12,195 bases of DNA from Baffinella frigidus (GCA_026770585.1 MU646773.1:133850-146044), one strand, 5' to 3'; counted from the first letter of the stretch, positions 1-6,848 are shown. Translations and numbers: made by a program. The notes: generated from the sequence alone by a model not told the origin.

Positions 1-64
1 CCCAAACCCCAAACCCCAAACCCCAAACCCCAAACCCCAAACCCCGAACCCTCAACGCCAAACC
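1..64. repeat. Telomere-like CCCCAAA tract at the left edge
   Basis: About six near-perfect 7-bp CCCCAAA units are followed by degenerating units to about position 64. The C-rich strand reads 5' to 3' into the window, the orientation expected if the chromosome end lies to the left. The unit is a variant of the CCCTAAA (TTTAGGG) telomere repeat found in perfect form at 6788. An interstitial tract is equally possible, because similar tracts occur deep in the window. Positions 65-222 hold nothing I can assign. Confidence 0.8.
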
Positions 65-222
65 GCAAGTCTCCGTCGGTGACAGCAGTACGGGGCCCAC
101 ACGTACACCCTAACCCTCTGCGCTACCCCTGGTTGTTGTCCAACACCAATCCTCCGGGGTGGTTACGGGCAGCCTCAGCCCTCTGGTCTCGTCCCACCTC
201 CCCCCCTGGCGTGAAGCGGTTG

Positions 223-322
223 TATCCCTTAAGTGGCCAGTAAGCGCATACGCCCTAGGGCCCTAGGACCTGCCTAGGAACCTCAGGGGGTCTATTTGGA
301 CCCACTGGCCACTTAAGGGACA
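223..322. mobile_element. Foldback element, family A, copy 1
   Basis: A perfect 17-bp terminal inverted repeat pairs 225-241 (TCCCTTAAGTGGCCAGT) with 304-320. The left flank is TA; the right flank is CA, possibly a mutated TA target duplication. The interior includes a perfect 14-bp palindrome at 254-267 (CCTAGGGCCCTAGG). A second copy at 7296-7416 shares the internal GCGCATACGCCCTA and CCCTAGGACCTGCCTAGG strings. There is no coding capacity, so this is a MITE-like non-autonomous element. Confidence 0.8.
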
Positions 323-359
323 TGTCAACTTACTGAACCTCGCCTTCCTCCCCCGGCAG

Positions 360-405
360 CGACCCGGACAACCGCCTCCTTTCAGACTCCGACGAGGAGC
401 GAGAG
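360..405 (+). CDS. Candidate short exon, acidic (LLSDSDEERE)
   Basis: A coding-like island is preceded by a pyrimidine-rich stretch ending in CCCCCGGCAG (357-359) and followed by GTGCCC at 406. From 361 it reads DPDNRLLSDSDEERE, an acidic composition like the candidate exons right of 8158. It could be one exon of a split gene whose other parts are lost or outside the window. Without splicing, the frame runs on to a stop after EPET at about 483. The product is not recognised. It may be a relic, since the same end sequence (GAGCGAGAG) recurs in the neighbouring tandem repeat. Confidence 0.3.
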
Positions 406-541
406 GTGCCCCCCCCAGCCCCTCACACCACCCGAGAGAGAACTTCCCTGAAAAAAAACACCTCCCTGGAACCTGAAACTTGACAAACACAGAAACCAAC
501 GAGGAGTGAGAGATGCTCCCCCCACCACACGAGAATACTGG
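392..541. repeat. Tandem repeat of about 110 bp, first block
   Basis: The unit is GGAGCGAGAGRTG, a C-rich run, CACCACCCGAGAGAGAACT, then CCCTGGAACCTGAAA. Landmark CACCAC(C/A)CGAG starts occur at 426 and 523 here and at 831, 1044, 1157 and 1266 further on. The second unit is interrupted by the foldback element at 525-714. On the plus strand units read TTRERTSL-type peptide, but stops fall between units and the period is not a multiple of three. Confidence 0.65.
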
Positions 542-714
542 AGGATCCTATTTACATGTGGGGTTGTAAATATTTGTACCAGGATAACGCCACCAACCTC
601 GTGACTGTGCTAATTTCGCAGAGTTACGTGACCAACCTCACGAAAGTTACTACACAAATACCCACTTGTAAAAGCAAACGGTTTTACAAAGGCCCCTCCA
701 GCATTCTCGTGTGG
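525..714. mobile_element. Foldback element, family J
   Basis: A 20-bp terminal inverted repeat with one mismatch pairs 525-544 (CCACACGAGAATACTGGAGG) with 695-714. The arms continue to pair imperfectly inward (TTTACATGTGGG against TTTACAAGTGGG). It is 190 bp and non-coding. The interior ACGAAAGTTACTACACAAAT (640-659) resembles a core motif in the elements at 7598 and 11494. It interrupts a copy of the 110-bp tandem repeat. Confidence 0.75.
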
Positions 715-753
715 CCCGCCCTCTGATCACTGATGGGTTCATTCAACCCGACG

Positions 754-946
754 GGGGTTCTAAAAGAAGTAATCTACCCCCGATTTAGCCACGCACCCGT
801 CCCGAGACGGTCCTCACACTAACCCCCTTTCACCACACGAGAGAGAACTCCCTTGAAGACAGATCCCACCCGGAGGGGATTCCTGAAGAAGAGACAGTCT
901 ACCCCCGATTTAGCCAAACACCCATCCCGAGACGGTCTTCACACTC
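754..946. repeat. 125-bp direct duplication
   Basis: Two copies of a segment containing CTACCCCCGATTTAGCCA, then CACCC(G/A)TCCCGAGACGGTC(C/T)TCACACT, begin at 774 and 899, a spacing of 125 bp. Part of a 110-bp-family unit (landmark at 831) lies between them. From 832 the plus strand is open to a stop at about 1101 (reading through GFLKKRQSTPDLAKHPSRD), but the initiator would be TTG. I do not call it a gene. Confidence 0.65.
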
Positions 947-1043
947 GTCCGCACCCTGTGAGGATCCACGTGACCTACCAGACAACGAAGTTCCCCACTA
1001 TATCGGAGTTCCCCACCGAGTCACCTACCCATACTCCCCCTCT

Positions 1044-1290
1044 CACCACCCGCGAGATAACTTCCCTGAGAATAGAACCCCCCCACCTCCCCGGAACCTG
1101 AAAATTGACGAAGTAAGAACCCAATGGGAGCGAGAGGTGTGCCCCTCACCCCCTCGCACCACCCAAGAGAGAACTCCCGTGAAAACAGAACCCCCCCCTC
1201 TCCCTGGAACCGGACACTAAACGAAACAAGAAACTGATGGGAGCGAGAGTTGGTCCCCACCCTCTCACCACCCGAGAGAGAAACATGCGT
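1044..1290. repeat. Tandem repeat of about 110 bp, second block
   Basis: Units start at 1044, 1157 and 1266 (spacings 113 and 109 bp), each with CACCACCC then GAGA, ACTTCCCTGA-like and CCCTGGAACC strings. Because neither spacing is a multiple of three, the array cannot be one continuous coding repeat. Translated units give TTREITSLRIEPPHLPGT and TTQERTPVKTEPPPLPGT, each followed by a stop at once or within two codons. This may be a decayed, once-coding repeat. Confidence 0.65.
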
Positions 1291-1513
1291 AGTCAACCCG
1301 CAGGTACTAATTTACGAAGCGACACACCGACCGAGGCTCGGCCAAGGGTGTTCTCAGCCCTTATCCCTGTAGGCTCCGAGGGGGGTGCGGTAGAGTCTGA
1401 CCAACCCCCCCGTGGAGTGTGCAGTTACGGACGTTTCTGCGATCGAGAGAGCGCGAGCGAAACGACGCGGTTCGCGACTGGATCGCTGCCAGCCGATAGC
1501 GCCATCCAGGGTG
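1291..1513. other. Unassigned stretch with no supported gene
   Basis: Plus-strand frames are open across this stretch, but the frames run through the tandem repeat on the left and the foldback element on the right, so the openness is weak evidence. No motif or RNA structure was recognised. Confidence 0.4.
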
Positions 1514-1653
1514 TACAGGGGTACCTCGCTCATCAGAAACCGCTCCCCCCTGGGATCCTACAGTAGGACTATGCCTAGGGCCCGATGGTGGTCATAGGGC
1601 CCTATGGTGGTCCTAGGGGGGGGGGGGGTTCTTATGAGCGAGGTTCCCCTGTA
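1514..1653. mobile_element. Foldback element, family B, copy 1
   Basis: TA-CAGGGGTACCTCGCTCAT at the left end pairs with ATGAGCGAGGTTCCCCTG-TA at the right end. TA at both ends fits a TA target duplication, as in Tc1/mariner-type MITEs. The middle is rich in CCTAGG and CCCTA palindromes, so almost the whole 140 bp can fold on itself. A run of 13 G lies near 1616-1628. Translations of these ends (RGTSLIRN-type peptide) are not genes. Confidence 0.85.
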
Positions 1654-1664
1654 CGAACCCACTC

Positions 1665-1841
1665 TACAGGGGTACCTCGCTCATAAGAAACCGGCCCCCC
1701 CTAGGACCGTACAGTAGGACCCGAGACATACCTCGCTCATAAGAAAGCGTCCCCCCCCTAGGACCACTACAGGACCCTAGGCGTAGACCTACTGGAGGGT
1801 CGTAGGGTGGGGCGGCTTCTGATGAGCGAGGTACCCCTGTA
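1665..1841. mobile_element. Foldback element, family B, copy 2 (composite)
   Basis: It has the same TIR as copy 1, TA-flanked at both ends. It contains a second, internal left end (ACCTCGCTCATAAGAAAGCG, about 1730-1749), so two left ends precede one right end at 1817-1841. That suggests insertion of one copy into another, or unequal rearrangement. It is only 11 bp from copy 1. Confidence 0.8.
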
Positions 1842-2199
1842 CATGTAAGGTTGTGCCACGTGTTCAAAATATCTGGATAAATGTTGTTGTGGTGTATGCT
1901 GCAGCGCACTTGCAGTGGAGGGGGGGCGCACCGTTGATGAACGTGCACCACCGCCATGGAAACCTCAGGTTCAGTGCAGGTATGGATGTGAGGGCAGGCG
2001 CCAAATTACCAAAGAGTGACAAGCGAGGGAAAGAGGGATATGCAAGGGGATCAAAGTCTGGAGGGGCCTTAGAGATGGCAGCATCGGAGGCTCCGGCGCG
2101 CCGCCTTCCATCGTGTTCTGTGCTCTCGGTCTGGTGGGTTCCTCTCGTACACATCACACGCGCGATGCTCCGGCGACGGATCGGATGTTTCCGCGGTAC
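1842..2199. other. Unique stretch between family B clusters
   Basis: About 360 bp lies between foldback copies. Both strands are open for about 100 codons (plus 1853-2221, minus 1864-2157), but the plus frame runs into the next element and neither shows recognisable motifs. I see no feature I can support. Confidence 0.35.
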
Positions 2200-2300
2200 T
2201 ACAGGGGTACCTCGCTCATAAGAAACCGCCCACCCCCTAGGACCCTAAGGATAGCCTAATGAAGGGTCCTAGGCGGATGCGGTTTCTTATGAGCGAGGTA
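2200..2300. mobile_element. Foldback element, family B, copy 3 (missing outer right end)
   Basis: The left TIR starts TACAGGGGTACCTCGCTCAT at 2200. The right arm CTTATGAGCGAGGTA ends at 2300, and the final CCCCTGTA is missing because copy 4 begins at once. The TA at 2299-2300 is shared by both copies. Confidence 0.8.
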
Positions 2301-2420
2301 CAGGGGTACCTCGTCCATAAGAAACCGCCCCTCCCCCTAGGACTACCATAGGGCCCTAGGCATAGCCCTACTGTAGGGTCCTAGGAGGAGGCGTTTTCTT
2401 ATGAGCGAGGTACCCCTGTA
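2299..2420. mobile_element. Foldback element, family B, copy 4
   Basis: Complete copy from TACAGGGGTACCTCGTCCAT at 2299 to ATGAGCGAGGTACCCCTGTA at 2420, with TA at both ends. The interior folds through CCTAGGACTA and TAGGGTCCTAGG. It abuts copy 3 head to tail. Confidence 0.85.
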
Positions 2421-2617
2421 ACCGAGACTGGTCTTGGGTCACAAAACCAGTCGAGCGGAAACCTCCCGCAAAGGGGGCAGGCCGGCTCTGAAAATGCCTA
2501 GCGATGCGTGGAAGATGTCGGGAGTTAGGGAAATGGAGGGTGTGTGGGTGTTTGGGACTGGGAAGGCGCGGGCTGCCGGCTCAGGATTTGTACCCCTTCA
2601 CTCAACCAACGGTTACG

Positions 2618-3286
2618 TCATTTGGCACTGGCCGCTGCGCGCCCTTCGCCCGAGATCAGACGCTTGACGGACTTGGCGGGGTTGGCAAGCCTGGCAAGCC
2701 ACGACTTCCACGAGTGCTTGCGCCCCGCAGGCAGCTCCTTGGTCTCGCCTTGAATCACTTCATCGAGTTCTTTTGAGAGTTCTCGCTCAACCTTGTTCAG
2801 TGCGTGCGAGGTGAACCGCTCCGGGTTCCAGCTCGAGGCCTTGATGATCGGGCGCGGGGACTTGGCGGGCGGTGTGCGCAGATCCGGTGGGACTTGCGGC
2901 TTCGCCCAGGCACTTTTTTCGATTACGAGATGCACACCCCACATCACACGTCGAGGGGTGCTGTGGGTGCTGGCCACAGACTCGTCTTCCTCAGTGACGA
3001 CGAGCCTGGGGGAGCGCGTGGCGCTCCGCTGAAGCACCGCCCCCGCCGCGGGGTCACTCCATCTCCGGTGGATGGATGACGCTTGATCTTTCTCCTCCTC
3101 CTCCTCTTTCAAGAAGTCATCCTCTTCCACGAAAACCTCAGGCTCGGTGTTGGCCGCGGCCGGAGGGTCCTGCGGCGGCGGGACCGCGGCGGTCGCATGG
3201 CCCCGTGCTCCCAGTATGTTGAGGTTCTCGAACCAGAGCATCAGCTCCACGGCGCCCTCCTCGACTTTCCCGGCGCGTGGCAACAT
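2618..3286 (-). CDS. Hypothetical protein, 222 aa, no recognised domain
   Basis: This is the longest single open frame in the left half. It starts at ATG 3286, with G at -3 (GCCATG), and stops at TGA 2618. The product has a proline/alanine-rich segment around residues 30-48, an acidic run around 51-66 containing FLKEEEEEKD, a Ser/Thr/Pro-rich middle, and a basic Lys/Trp-containing C-terminal third (AGRKHSWKSWLARL). There is no signal peptide or membrane segment. Composition looks coding rather than satellite-derived. Function is unknown. Another minus frame just upstream (3289-3398) reads coiled-coil-like peptide (LKLEESKRKIAESRTDQDKR) in a different frame, so the real gene may have a further 5' exon, or a frameshift may lie near 3290. 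The overlapping plus frames are taken as shadows. Confidence 0.5.
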   Translation of the reverse strand: MLPRAGKVEEGAVELMLWFENLNILGARGHATAAVPPPQDPPAAANTEPEVFVEEDDFLKEEEEEKDQASSIHRRWSDPAAGAVLQRSATRSPRLVVTEEDESVASTHSTPRRVMWGVHLVIEKSAWAKPQVPPDLRTPPAKSPRPIIKASSWNPERFTSHALNKVERELSKELDEVIQGETKELPAGRKHSWKSWLARLANPAKSVKRLISGEGRAAASAK

Positions 3287-3288
3287 GG

Positions 3289-3398
3289 CCTCTCTTGTCC
3301 TGATCCGTTCTGCTCTCGGCGATTTTCCTCTTTGACTCCTCGAGTTTCAAATGGGCATCATCCCGAGATCTCTCGGGTGTGTTTACTGCAGGTTTTGC
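3289..3398 (-). CDS. Possible upstream exon of the minus-strand gene
   Basis: On the minus strand this stretch encodes a charged, heptad-like peptide (LKLEESKRKIAESRTDQDKR) with no ATG. A CTGCAG at 3386-3391 could serve as a 3' splice site. The frame differs from that of the 222-aa frame beginning at 3286, so joining needs an intron or a one-base frameshift. It could also be chance. I cannot place a donor with confidence. Confidence 0.25.
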
Positions 3399-3451
3399 CA
3401 CGTAAAATCAAAATTAAAATGTTGCGACCCAACTGGTCCACAGGTGAAGGT

Positions 3452-3486
3452 TAAAGTCCTCTAACGATTATTGTAAAGTCCTCTAA
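3452..3486. repeat. Short direct repeat TAAAGTCCTCTAACG
   Basis: TAAAGTCCTCTAACG occurs twice within about 35 bp (near 3452 and 3472), separated by ATTAT-type sequence. The role is unknown. Confidence 0.6.
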
Positions 3487-3510
3487 CGCCTGCCTTCAGC
3501 TGATCACGAA

Positions 3511-3672
3511 CCACCCCAGATTTTACGCGGAGCAATTGTAAAAAGCAATGGCTCTAGTACGAGGCTCGTAGAGTCCCTCTCAGGGACTTTCGATCCACTT
3601 TTGGCGTGTATTCCCCCTGAAATCTGAGAAATTGACTTTTGCGATTGCCCCTCGTCTGATCTTGGGTGGTAA
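3511..3672. mobile_element. Foldback element (degenerate)
   Basis: Left arm 3511-3549 (ACCACCCCAGATTTTACG...) pairs with the reverse complement of about 3633-3672 (ACCACCCAAGATCAGACG...), including GCAAT and AAAA positions further in. The centre holds the hairpin GTCCCTCTCAGGGAC (3573-3587). The string CTTTTGGCGTGT recurs at 7898 next to another hairpin. Non-coding. Confidence 0.5.
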
Positions 3673-3830
3673 AATGACGACCGCTAAATTACTTTCCGTG
3701 ATTTTTTTCGTGATCGTTTACAAATGAACGCATGCGTTTCCAGAACCCTTCTTATCGAAGGAAGTCGAAGGAACTAGATTGCTCTAGATTCGGGTCAAGG
3801 TCACGGGACCAAACCTTTGGTCACGAGGTC

Positions 3831-3982
3831 CCGCCAGCCCTCCAAGGCGGACCAACTCGAGGCTGAAGCATGCGCCAATTTCTCGGGCGGCACCTTCGAA
3901 AAAGAATGTGCCATTCCAATGGTTTCAAGGTTGAAACCGCTCCACACAATCGTTGATTTGGTCCGCCTCACAGGGGTGGCGG
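3831..3982. mobile_element. Foldback element, family E, copy 1
   Basis: A 23-bp terminal inverted repeat pairs 3831-3853 (CCGCCAGCCCTCCAAGGCGG...) with 3960-3982. A second copy at 6943-7081 shares the internal CATGCGCCAATT, CTCGGGCGGCACCTTC and CGATTTGGTCCGCCTC strings. The hairpin GGTTTCAA-GG-TTGAAACC lies at about 3919-3936. The flanks carry GGTCACG/CGTGACC, so the inverted repeat may extend to about 3819-3992. Confidence 0.8.
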
Positions 3983-4244
3983 TCACGTGACCAGGCCTTG
4001 ATCGCAGAACAGGATTTTGGGATTTCTGATACTGAAGAGCAGAGCATTTTTTCAGGGAGCTGAAAGGGTCTCGCGCCCGCAGGATCGGCAGAATCCCAGC
4101 GAACAAAGCGTAGTCAGTGGGCGGCTGGCCGAAGGCGCCAGGCCTCCTTGAGCTTGGCCGGCATCCTCCTTCCTCGTGCACATTTTTTTGTACAAGTCCT
4201 GCGTGGGCGACGACGTTCCAGTGGTAGGCTTCATAGCCCTTCAA

Positions 4245-4904
4245 ATGTCCTCCTCATCCTCCACGCTCGCCGTCCTGCGCCCGCTGATCGTTGTCGCCGC
4301 CCTTGCTCCGCTGCACAACCCTGCGGCGGCGTTTGCCTTCCCCGGGCGCCACGTCATGCATGGCGCAGCCCTTCTCGGGAGCGCGTCGTCGCTCGTCCCG
4401 CTGGCCGCGACGCTGCCGGCGTCGCACGCTGCTCTTGCATCTGCACGGCAGAGCAGCAGCGCGCGCCCGCCGCGCGCGTCGAGCCTCTTTCCCAACACTC
4501 TCGAAGGTGACGACCGCGCGGCGCTGTTCTGGCCGCTGCGCAGCGCCGGGGGCAAGCGCCACAGCGTTGCGGATCGAGGATTCACGCTCGCCGCGAGGGT
4601 CCGCAGCGAGTGGGAGAAGGATGGGGAGTTCGGGGCGACGCGCGAGCGCAGCAGCCCTGGGACGTGCTACCCCGTGCTCGGCATGCGCGGGGGGTTCGAC
4701 GGGCCGGACAGCGAGGCAGGGCATCGGCGCGCCATGGCCGACATCGAGGACATCATGCGGAACGACTTCGCGGCTGGCCCGGCGGAACGGCGCGGGGAGA
4801 GTGGGGGTGGCGCAGCGGAGGGGGTCGAAGAGGTGGACCTGGACGCGGAGGTGCGACCAGCCCTCCTCCCACAGTCCACTGCTAGCCAGGATATTTTACC
4901 TTGA
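4245..4904 (+). CDS. Hypothetical plastid-targeted protein, 219 aa
   Basis: ATG 4245 is the first ATG; upstream in-frame initiators are not ATG. Residues 1-29 look like a signal peptide: a Ser-rich start, a hydrophobic core (LAVLRPLIVVAALAPL, residues 8-23), then Pro and Ala-Ala-Ala. A cut after residue 29 exposes F-A-F-P (30-33), the aromatic start typical of bipartite leaders in algae with complex red plastids. Residues 1-86 contain no Asp or Glu and are rich in Ser, Ala, Arg and His, as transit peptides are. The remainder is mixed and acidic near the end (EGVEEVDLDAE), with no domain I recognise. GAG|GTGCGA at 4848-4856 matches the GTGCG donor-like sites seen elsewhere, so the first exon may end at 4850 rather than at the TGA at 4904. 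The inferred plastid location is moderately supported; the function is unknown. Confidence 0.6.
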   Translation: MSSSSSTLAVLRPLIVVAALAPLHNPAAAFAFPGRHVMHGAALLGSASSLVPLAATLPASHAALASARQSSSARPPRASSLFPNTLEGDDRAALFWPLRSAGGKRHSVADRGFTLAARVRSEWEKDGEFGATRERSSPGTCYPVLGMRGGFDGPDSEAGHRRAMADIEDIMRNDFAAGPAERRGESGGGAAEGVEEVDLDAEVRPALLPQSTASQDILP

Positions 4905-5005
4905 GTCAACTGGCTGATCCTCGGCAATAGGTTGCCGGGGAGGGGTGCTCCCAGAGCGCCCAAGTGACTTAAGGCTCTGGCTCTCAGGGGCAGTTGACTT
5001 AGGTG

Positions 5006-5061
5006 AAATGTTCTGGTTGTCAGAACATTTTGTACCAAGCAAACTGCCCGTTTGGTACAAA
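5006..5061. other. Two overlapping perfect hairpins
   Basis: AAATGTTCTG / CAGAACATTT (5006-5015 and 5021-5030, loop 5) is followed at once by TTTGTACCAA / TTGGTACAAA (5029-5038 and 5052-5061, loop 13). The stems are perfect 10-mers sharing two bases. They lie about 100 bp after the stop of the plastid-leader frame, so they may be a 3' UTR structure, or the core of another foldback element. Confidence 0.7.
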
Positions 5062-5160
5062 TCGGAGGTTGGCCAAACATTCCAAGTGGTGGGGTGGTGG
5101 TCATGTGCCGCTAGGGTGTTGCATCTTATGCATAACATCACGATGGAAGAGTGCCAACCT

Positions 5161-5281
5161 CTAGCTCTGCCCGAGTTTTATTCTGGCTCGTCCTCAAGGC
5201 CTTCTATACGCCATTGTGTACTGGATTTCTGTTCTTAAATTCTGCCAAGGACGAGCCAGAATACAACGCAGACAGAGCTAG
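5161..5281. mobile_element. Foldback element, family F, copy 1
   Basis: A 34-bp terminal inverted repeat with about four mismatches is anchored by CTAGCTCTG (5161) / CAGAGCTAG (5281) and ATTCTGGCTCGTCCT (5180-5194) / AGGACGAGCCAGAAT (5248-5262). A related truncated copy lies at 7500-7590. Non-coding. Confidence 0.8.
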
Positions 5282-5480
5282 AACCTGTGGACAGAGCGAT
5301 GCCAGCAAGTACCGGTCTAAGACCTGCAAGACGAAAATGAGGGTCCCGCGTGAGACTGTTGACGAACCCGTGGTATAAAGTGCGCTTTCATATCTTCCCC
5401 TATGAGCAGTTCATTTATCTCAAACACACGCGTCCCTTCTGCATGAGGATTTAGAGATTAGGTTAAACCCTGGAACACGC
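5282..5480. other. No feature recognised
   Basis: No open frame with coding character, RNA gene or clear repeat. TATAAA occurs at 5375, but nothing downstream supports a promoter call. Confidence 0.4.
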
Positions 5481-5532
5481 GAGGCTGACAGAAGGGCACC
5501 CCGCAGGCGTTCGGCTGCCTGGAGCAGAAGGA
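5481..5532. repeat. Dispersed direct repeat, copy 1 (GCTGACAGAA)
   Basis: GAGGCTGACAGAAGGGCACC then CCGCAGGCGTTCG, CGCCTGGA-like and CAGAA recur at about 5830-5882 with few differences, on the other side of the foldback element at 5655-5793. The sequences before them share ACACGCGT and ACACG. Confidence 0.7.
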
Positions 5533-5654
5533 TACGGTGTGGCGTCGTGTGCGTAGAATTACGACGGGGGTGCCAACCTGAACGGACAATTAGTCACATG
5601 GACGGGCCAGAGAAATGCCACCAAGAAGTGCCGATGTTTGCCCCGTGAGCTGTT

Positions 5655-5793
5655 CCACTTAGCAGCCACCGGGGGCTTCACGGATACAGTCCAACTAAAC
5701 TATTTGTACTAGAATCTTATCCATTTGCATTGGATTCTAACCGCATTTCCCCCGGATATCCCGGGGGGGGGGGACTCGGCCGCTGCTAAGTGG
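5655..5793. mobile_element. Foldback element, family I
   Basis: A perfect 12-bp inverted repeat, CCACTTAGCAGC (5655-5666) / GCTGCTAAGTGG (5782-5793), is extended inward by CCGGGGG-type pairing. The centre has TAGAATC...GATTCTA (5710-5741). It sits between two direct repeats (5481-5532 and 5830-5882). The TIR resembles units of the 14-bp array at 11715. Confidence 0.65.
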
Positions 5794-5829
5794 TATGGCT
5801 CTCGAACACACGCGTACCTCGAAAACACG

Positions 5830-5882
5830 GAAGGCTGACAGAAAGGCACCCCGCAGGCGTTCGCGCGCCTGGATCAGAACGA
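5830..5882. repeat. Dispersed direct repeat, copy 2
   Basis: Second copy of the 5481-5532 segment: GCTGACAGAAAGGCACCCCG, CAGGCGTTCG and GCCTGGATCAGAA. Confidence 0.7.
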
Positions 5883-5928
5883 CGCTCTCGATAGAGACAT
5901 TCAGGTCTCGCCCACGGAGGAGATCGAC

Positions 5929-6042
5929 AGGGAGAGGAGAGAGAGAGGAGAGACAGAGAGAGAGAGAGAAAGAGAGAGAGAGAGCGAGAGAGAGAGAGAG
6001 ATAGAGACAGAGAGCGTGTGTGTGTGAGAGAGAGAGGCAGAG
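5929..6042. repeat. GA-rich microsatellite
   Basis: About 110 bp of mostly (GA)n with single C, G and T interruptions and a short (GT)n at 6014-6026. It produces long Ser/Leu or Arg/Glu open frames on both strands that are not genes. Confidence 0.95.
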
Positions 6043-6118
6043 GAGAAAGACCAGACCTGAGCTTTCCTGTACACACTTGTTGGTCGGCAATGTGGCCTTT
6101 CAACGGACATGACCGATT

Positions 6119-6250
6119 CAATGTGGAAACTGATTTAATGTAAAAAATGGCAATGGAATCACAGAACGATATTTCCTTACACTCTGAAGCACATGTGTAG
6201 TATTTTTTTGTTGAAATCCAGTTTTACAAATTGAGAGAGTTTCCACGTTA
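6119..6250. mobile_element. Possible foldback element with weak arms
   Basis: GTGGAAACT (6123-6131) pairs with AGTTTCCAC (6238-6246), with partial pairing beyond (AATGTGGAAACT against AACGTGGAAACT). Only one copy is seen, so it could be chance. Confidence 0.3.
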
Positions 6251-6325
6251 GATTATCTCGTGCGGGACGAAATGAGATTTTCGGGCCGTTCAGGTCCAGC
6301 ACACGTCCCAGGCCTGCGCCTTCTC

Positions 6326-6486
6326 CCACACACCGGACTTCCAAGGGATTTCGAATCACGCTTACGCGATAAGACCTACGACCCTACGGTAGGCAATCCG
6401 TATGGTCATCAGGGTGGTTCCTGCGGATAAGGTAACGGAAATGGCTTGGATTTGAACATGTTTCCCCCTCGTAGCCCGCTGTGTGG
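6326..6486. mobile_element. Foldback element, family C, copy 1
   Basis: A 14-bp terminal inverted repeat (CCACACACCGGACT against AGCCCGCTGTGTGG) with two mismatches. It is 161 bp, the same length as the copy at 10156-10316. The two share AAGGGATTTCGAAT, CCCTACGGTAGGCAA and GGATAAGGTAACGGAAA. Non-coding. Confidence 0.85.
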
Positions 6487-6488
6487 TA

Positions 6489-6638
6489 GGGTGACGAGCT
6501 GAAACTAGGATGGTTGCGCCTACGGCATTGACTACAGTAGGCCGCAGAGTCCCTAGGCCCGGGTTTCTCGGAGGGGCCCTACGGCCTACCGTAGTCAACA
6601 CTGTAGGCTTAACTACCCTGAATTTAGGCCGGTGCCCC
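6489..6638. mobile_element. Long-armed foldback element D abutting family C
   Basis: Arms of about 64 bp, 6489-6552 and 6575-6638, are imperfect reverse complements. Both contain TTGACTAC(A/G)GTAGGCCG and a CCTAC-rich stretch, around a 22-bp loop. Both strands therefore show similar open frames containing LTTVGRR, which are artefacts. It starts only two bases after the family C element. A small hairpin GCCCCATTAATTATGTGGGGC ends the unit (6634-6654). Confidence 0.75.
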
Positions 6639-6685
6639 ATTAATTATGTGGGGCATGCGCATCCCCAATCTGGTCGCCTAACTGA

Positions 6686-6848
6686 TAAACCCTAACCCCC
6701 AAACCCCAAAACCGGGGGTTGTCTTAAACCCTAACCCCCAAAACCTGCGTAAGACAAGCTCGCAGTCTCGAAGCTAACCCCATAAATCCCTAAACCCTAA
6801 ACCCTAAACCCTAAACCCTAAACCGAGGCGTACCTTAAACCCTAACCC
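6686..6848. repeat. Telomere-like block with perfect CCCTAAA units
   Basis: CCCTAACCCCCAAA-type units lie at 6686-6746, then five perfect CCCTAAA units at 6788-6822, then a short tail to 6848. This is the clearest statement of the likely telomere repeat (TTTAGGG on the other strand). C-rich on the plus strand, like the other blocks. Confidence 0.9.

Noticed and set aside
1412-1957. Frames with RGTSLIRN or similar peptide
   Set aside because: Encoded by the terminal inverted repeats of the family B elements.
2434-2776. Plus-strand frames of 69-90 codons
   Set aside because: They overlap the 3' end of the better-supported minus-strand gene and show no motifs.
3801-4244. 147-codon minus frame and a 60-codon minus frame (4052-4234)
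   Set aside because: The longer uses a TTG start and crosses the family E element. The shorter has an ATG and some protein-like character, but no motif or second line of evidence.
4148-4917. Alternative GC-rich frames over the plastid-leader gene, some over 150 codons
   Set aside because: Arg/Ala-rich shadows expected from high GC; only the 4245 frame has a structured leader.
5737-6121. Ser/Leu-rich minus and Arg/Glu-rich plus frames
   Set aside because: Produced by the GA microsatellite; no coding signal outside the repeat.
6362-6695. Similar open frames on both strands (LTTVGRR)
   Set aside because: Caused by the two reverse-complement arms of the foldback element at 6489-6638.
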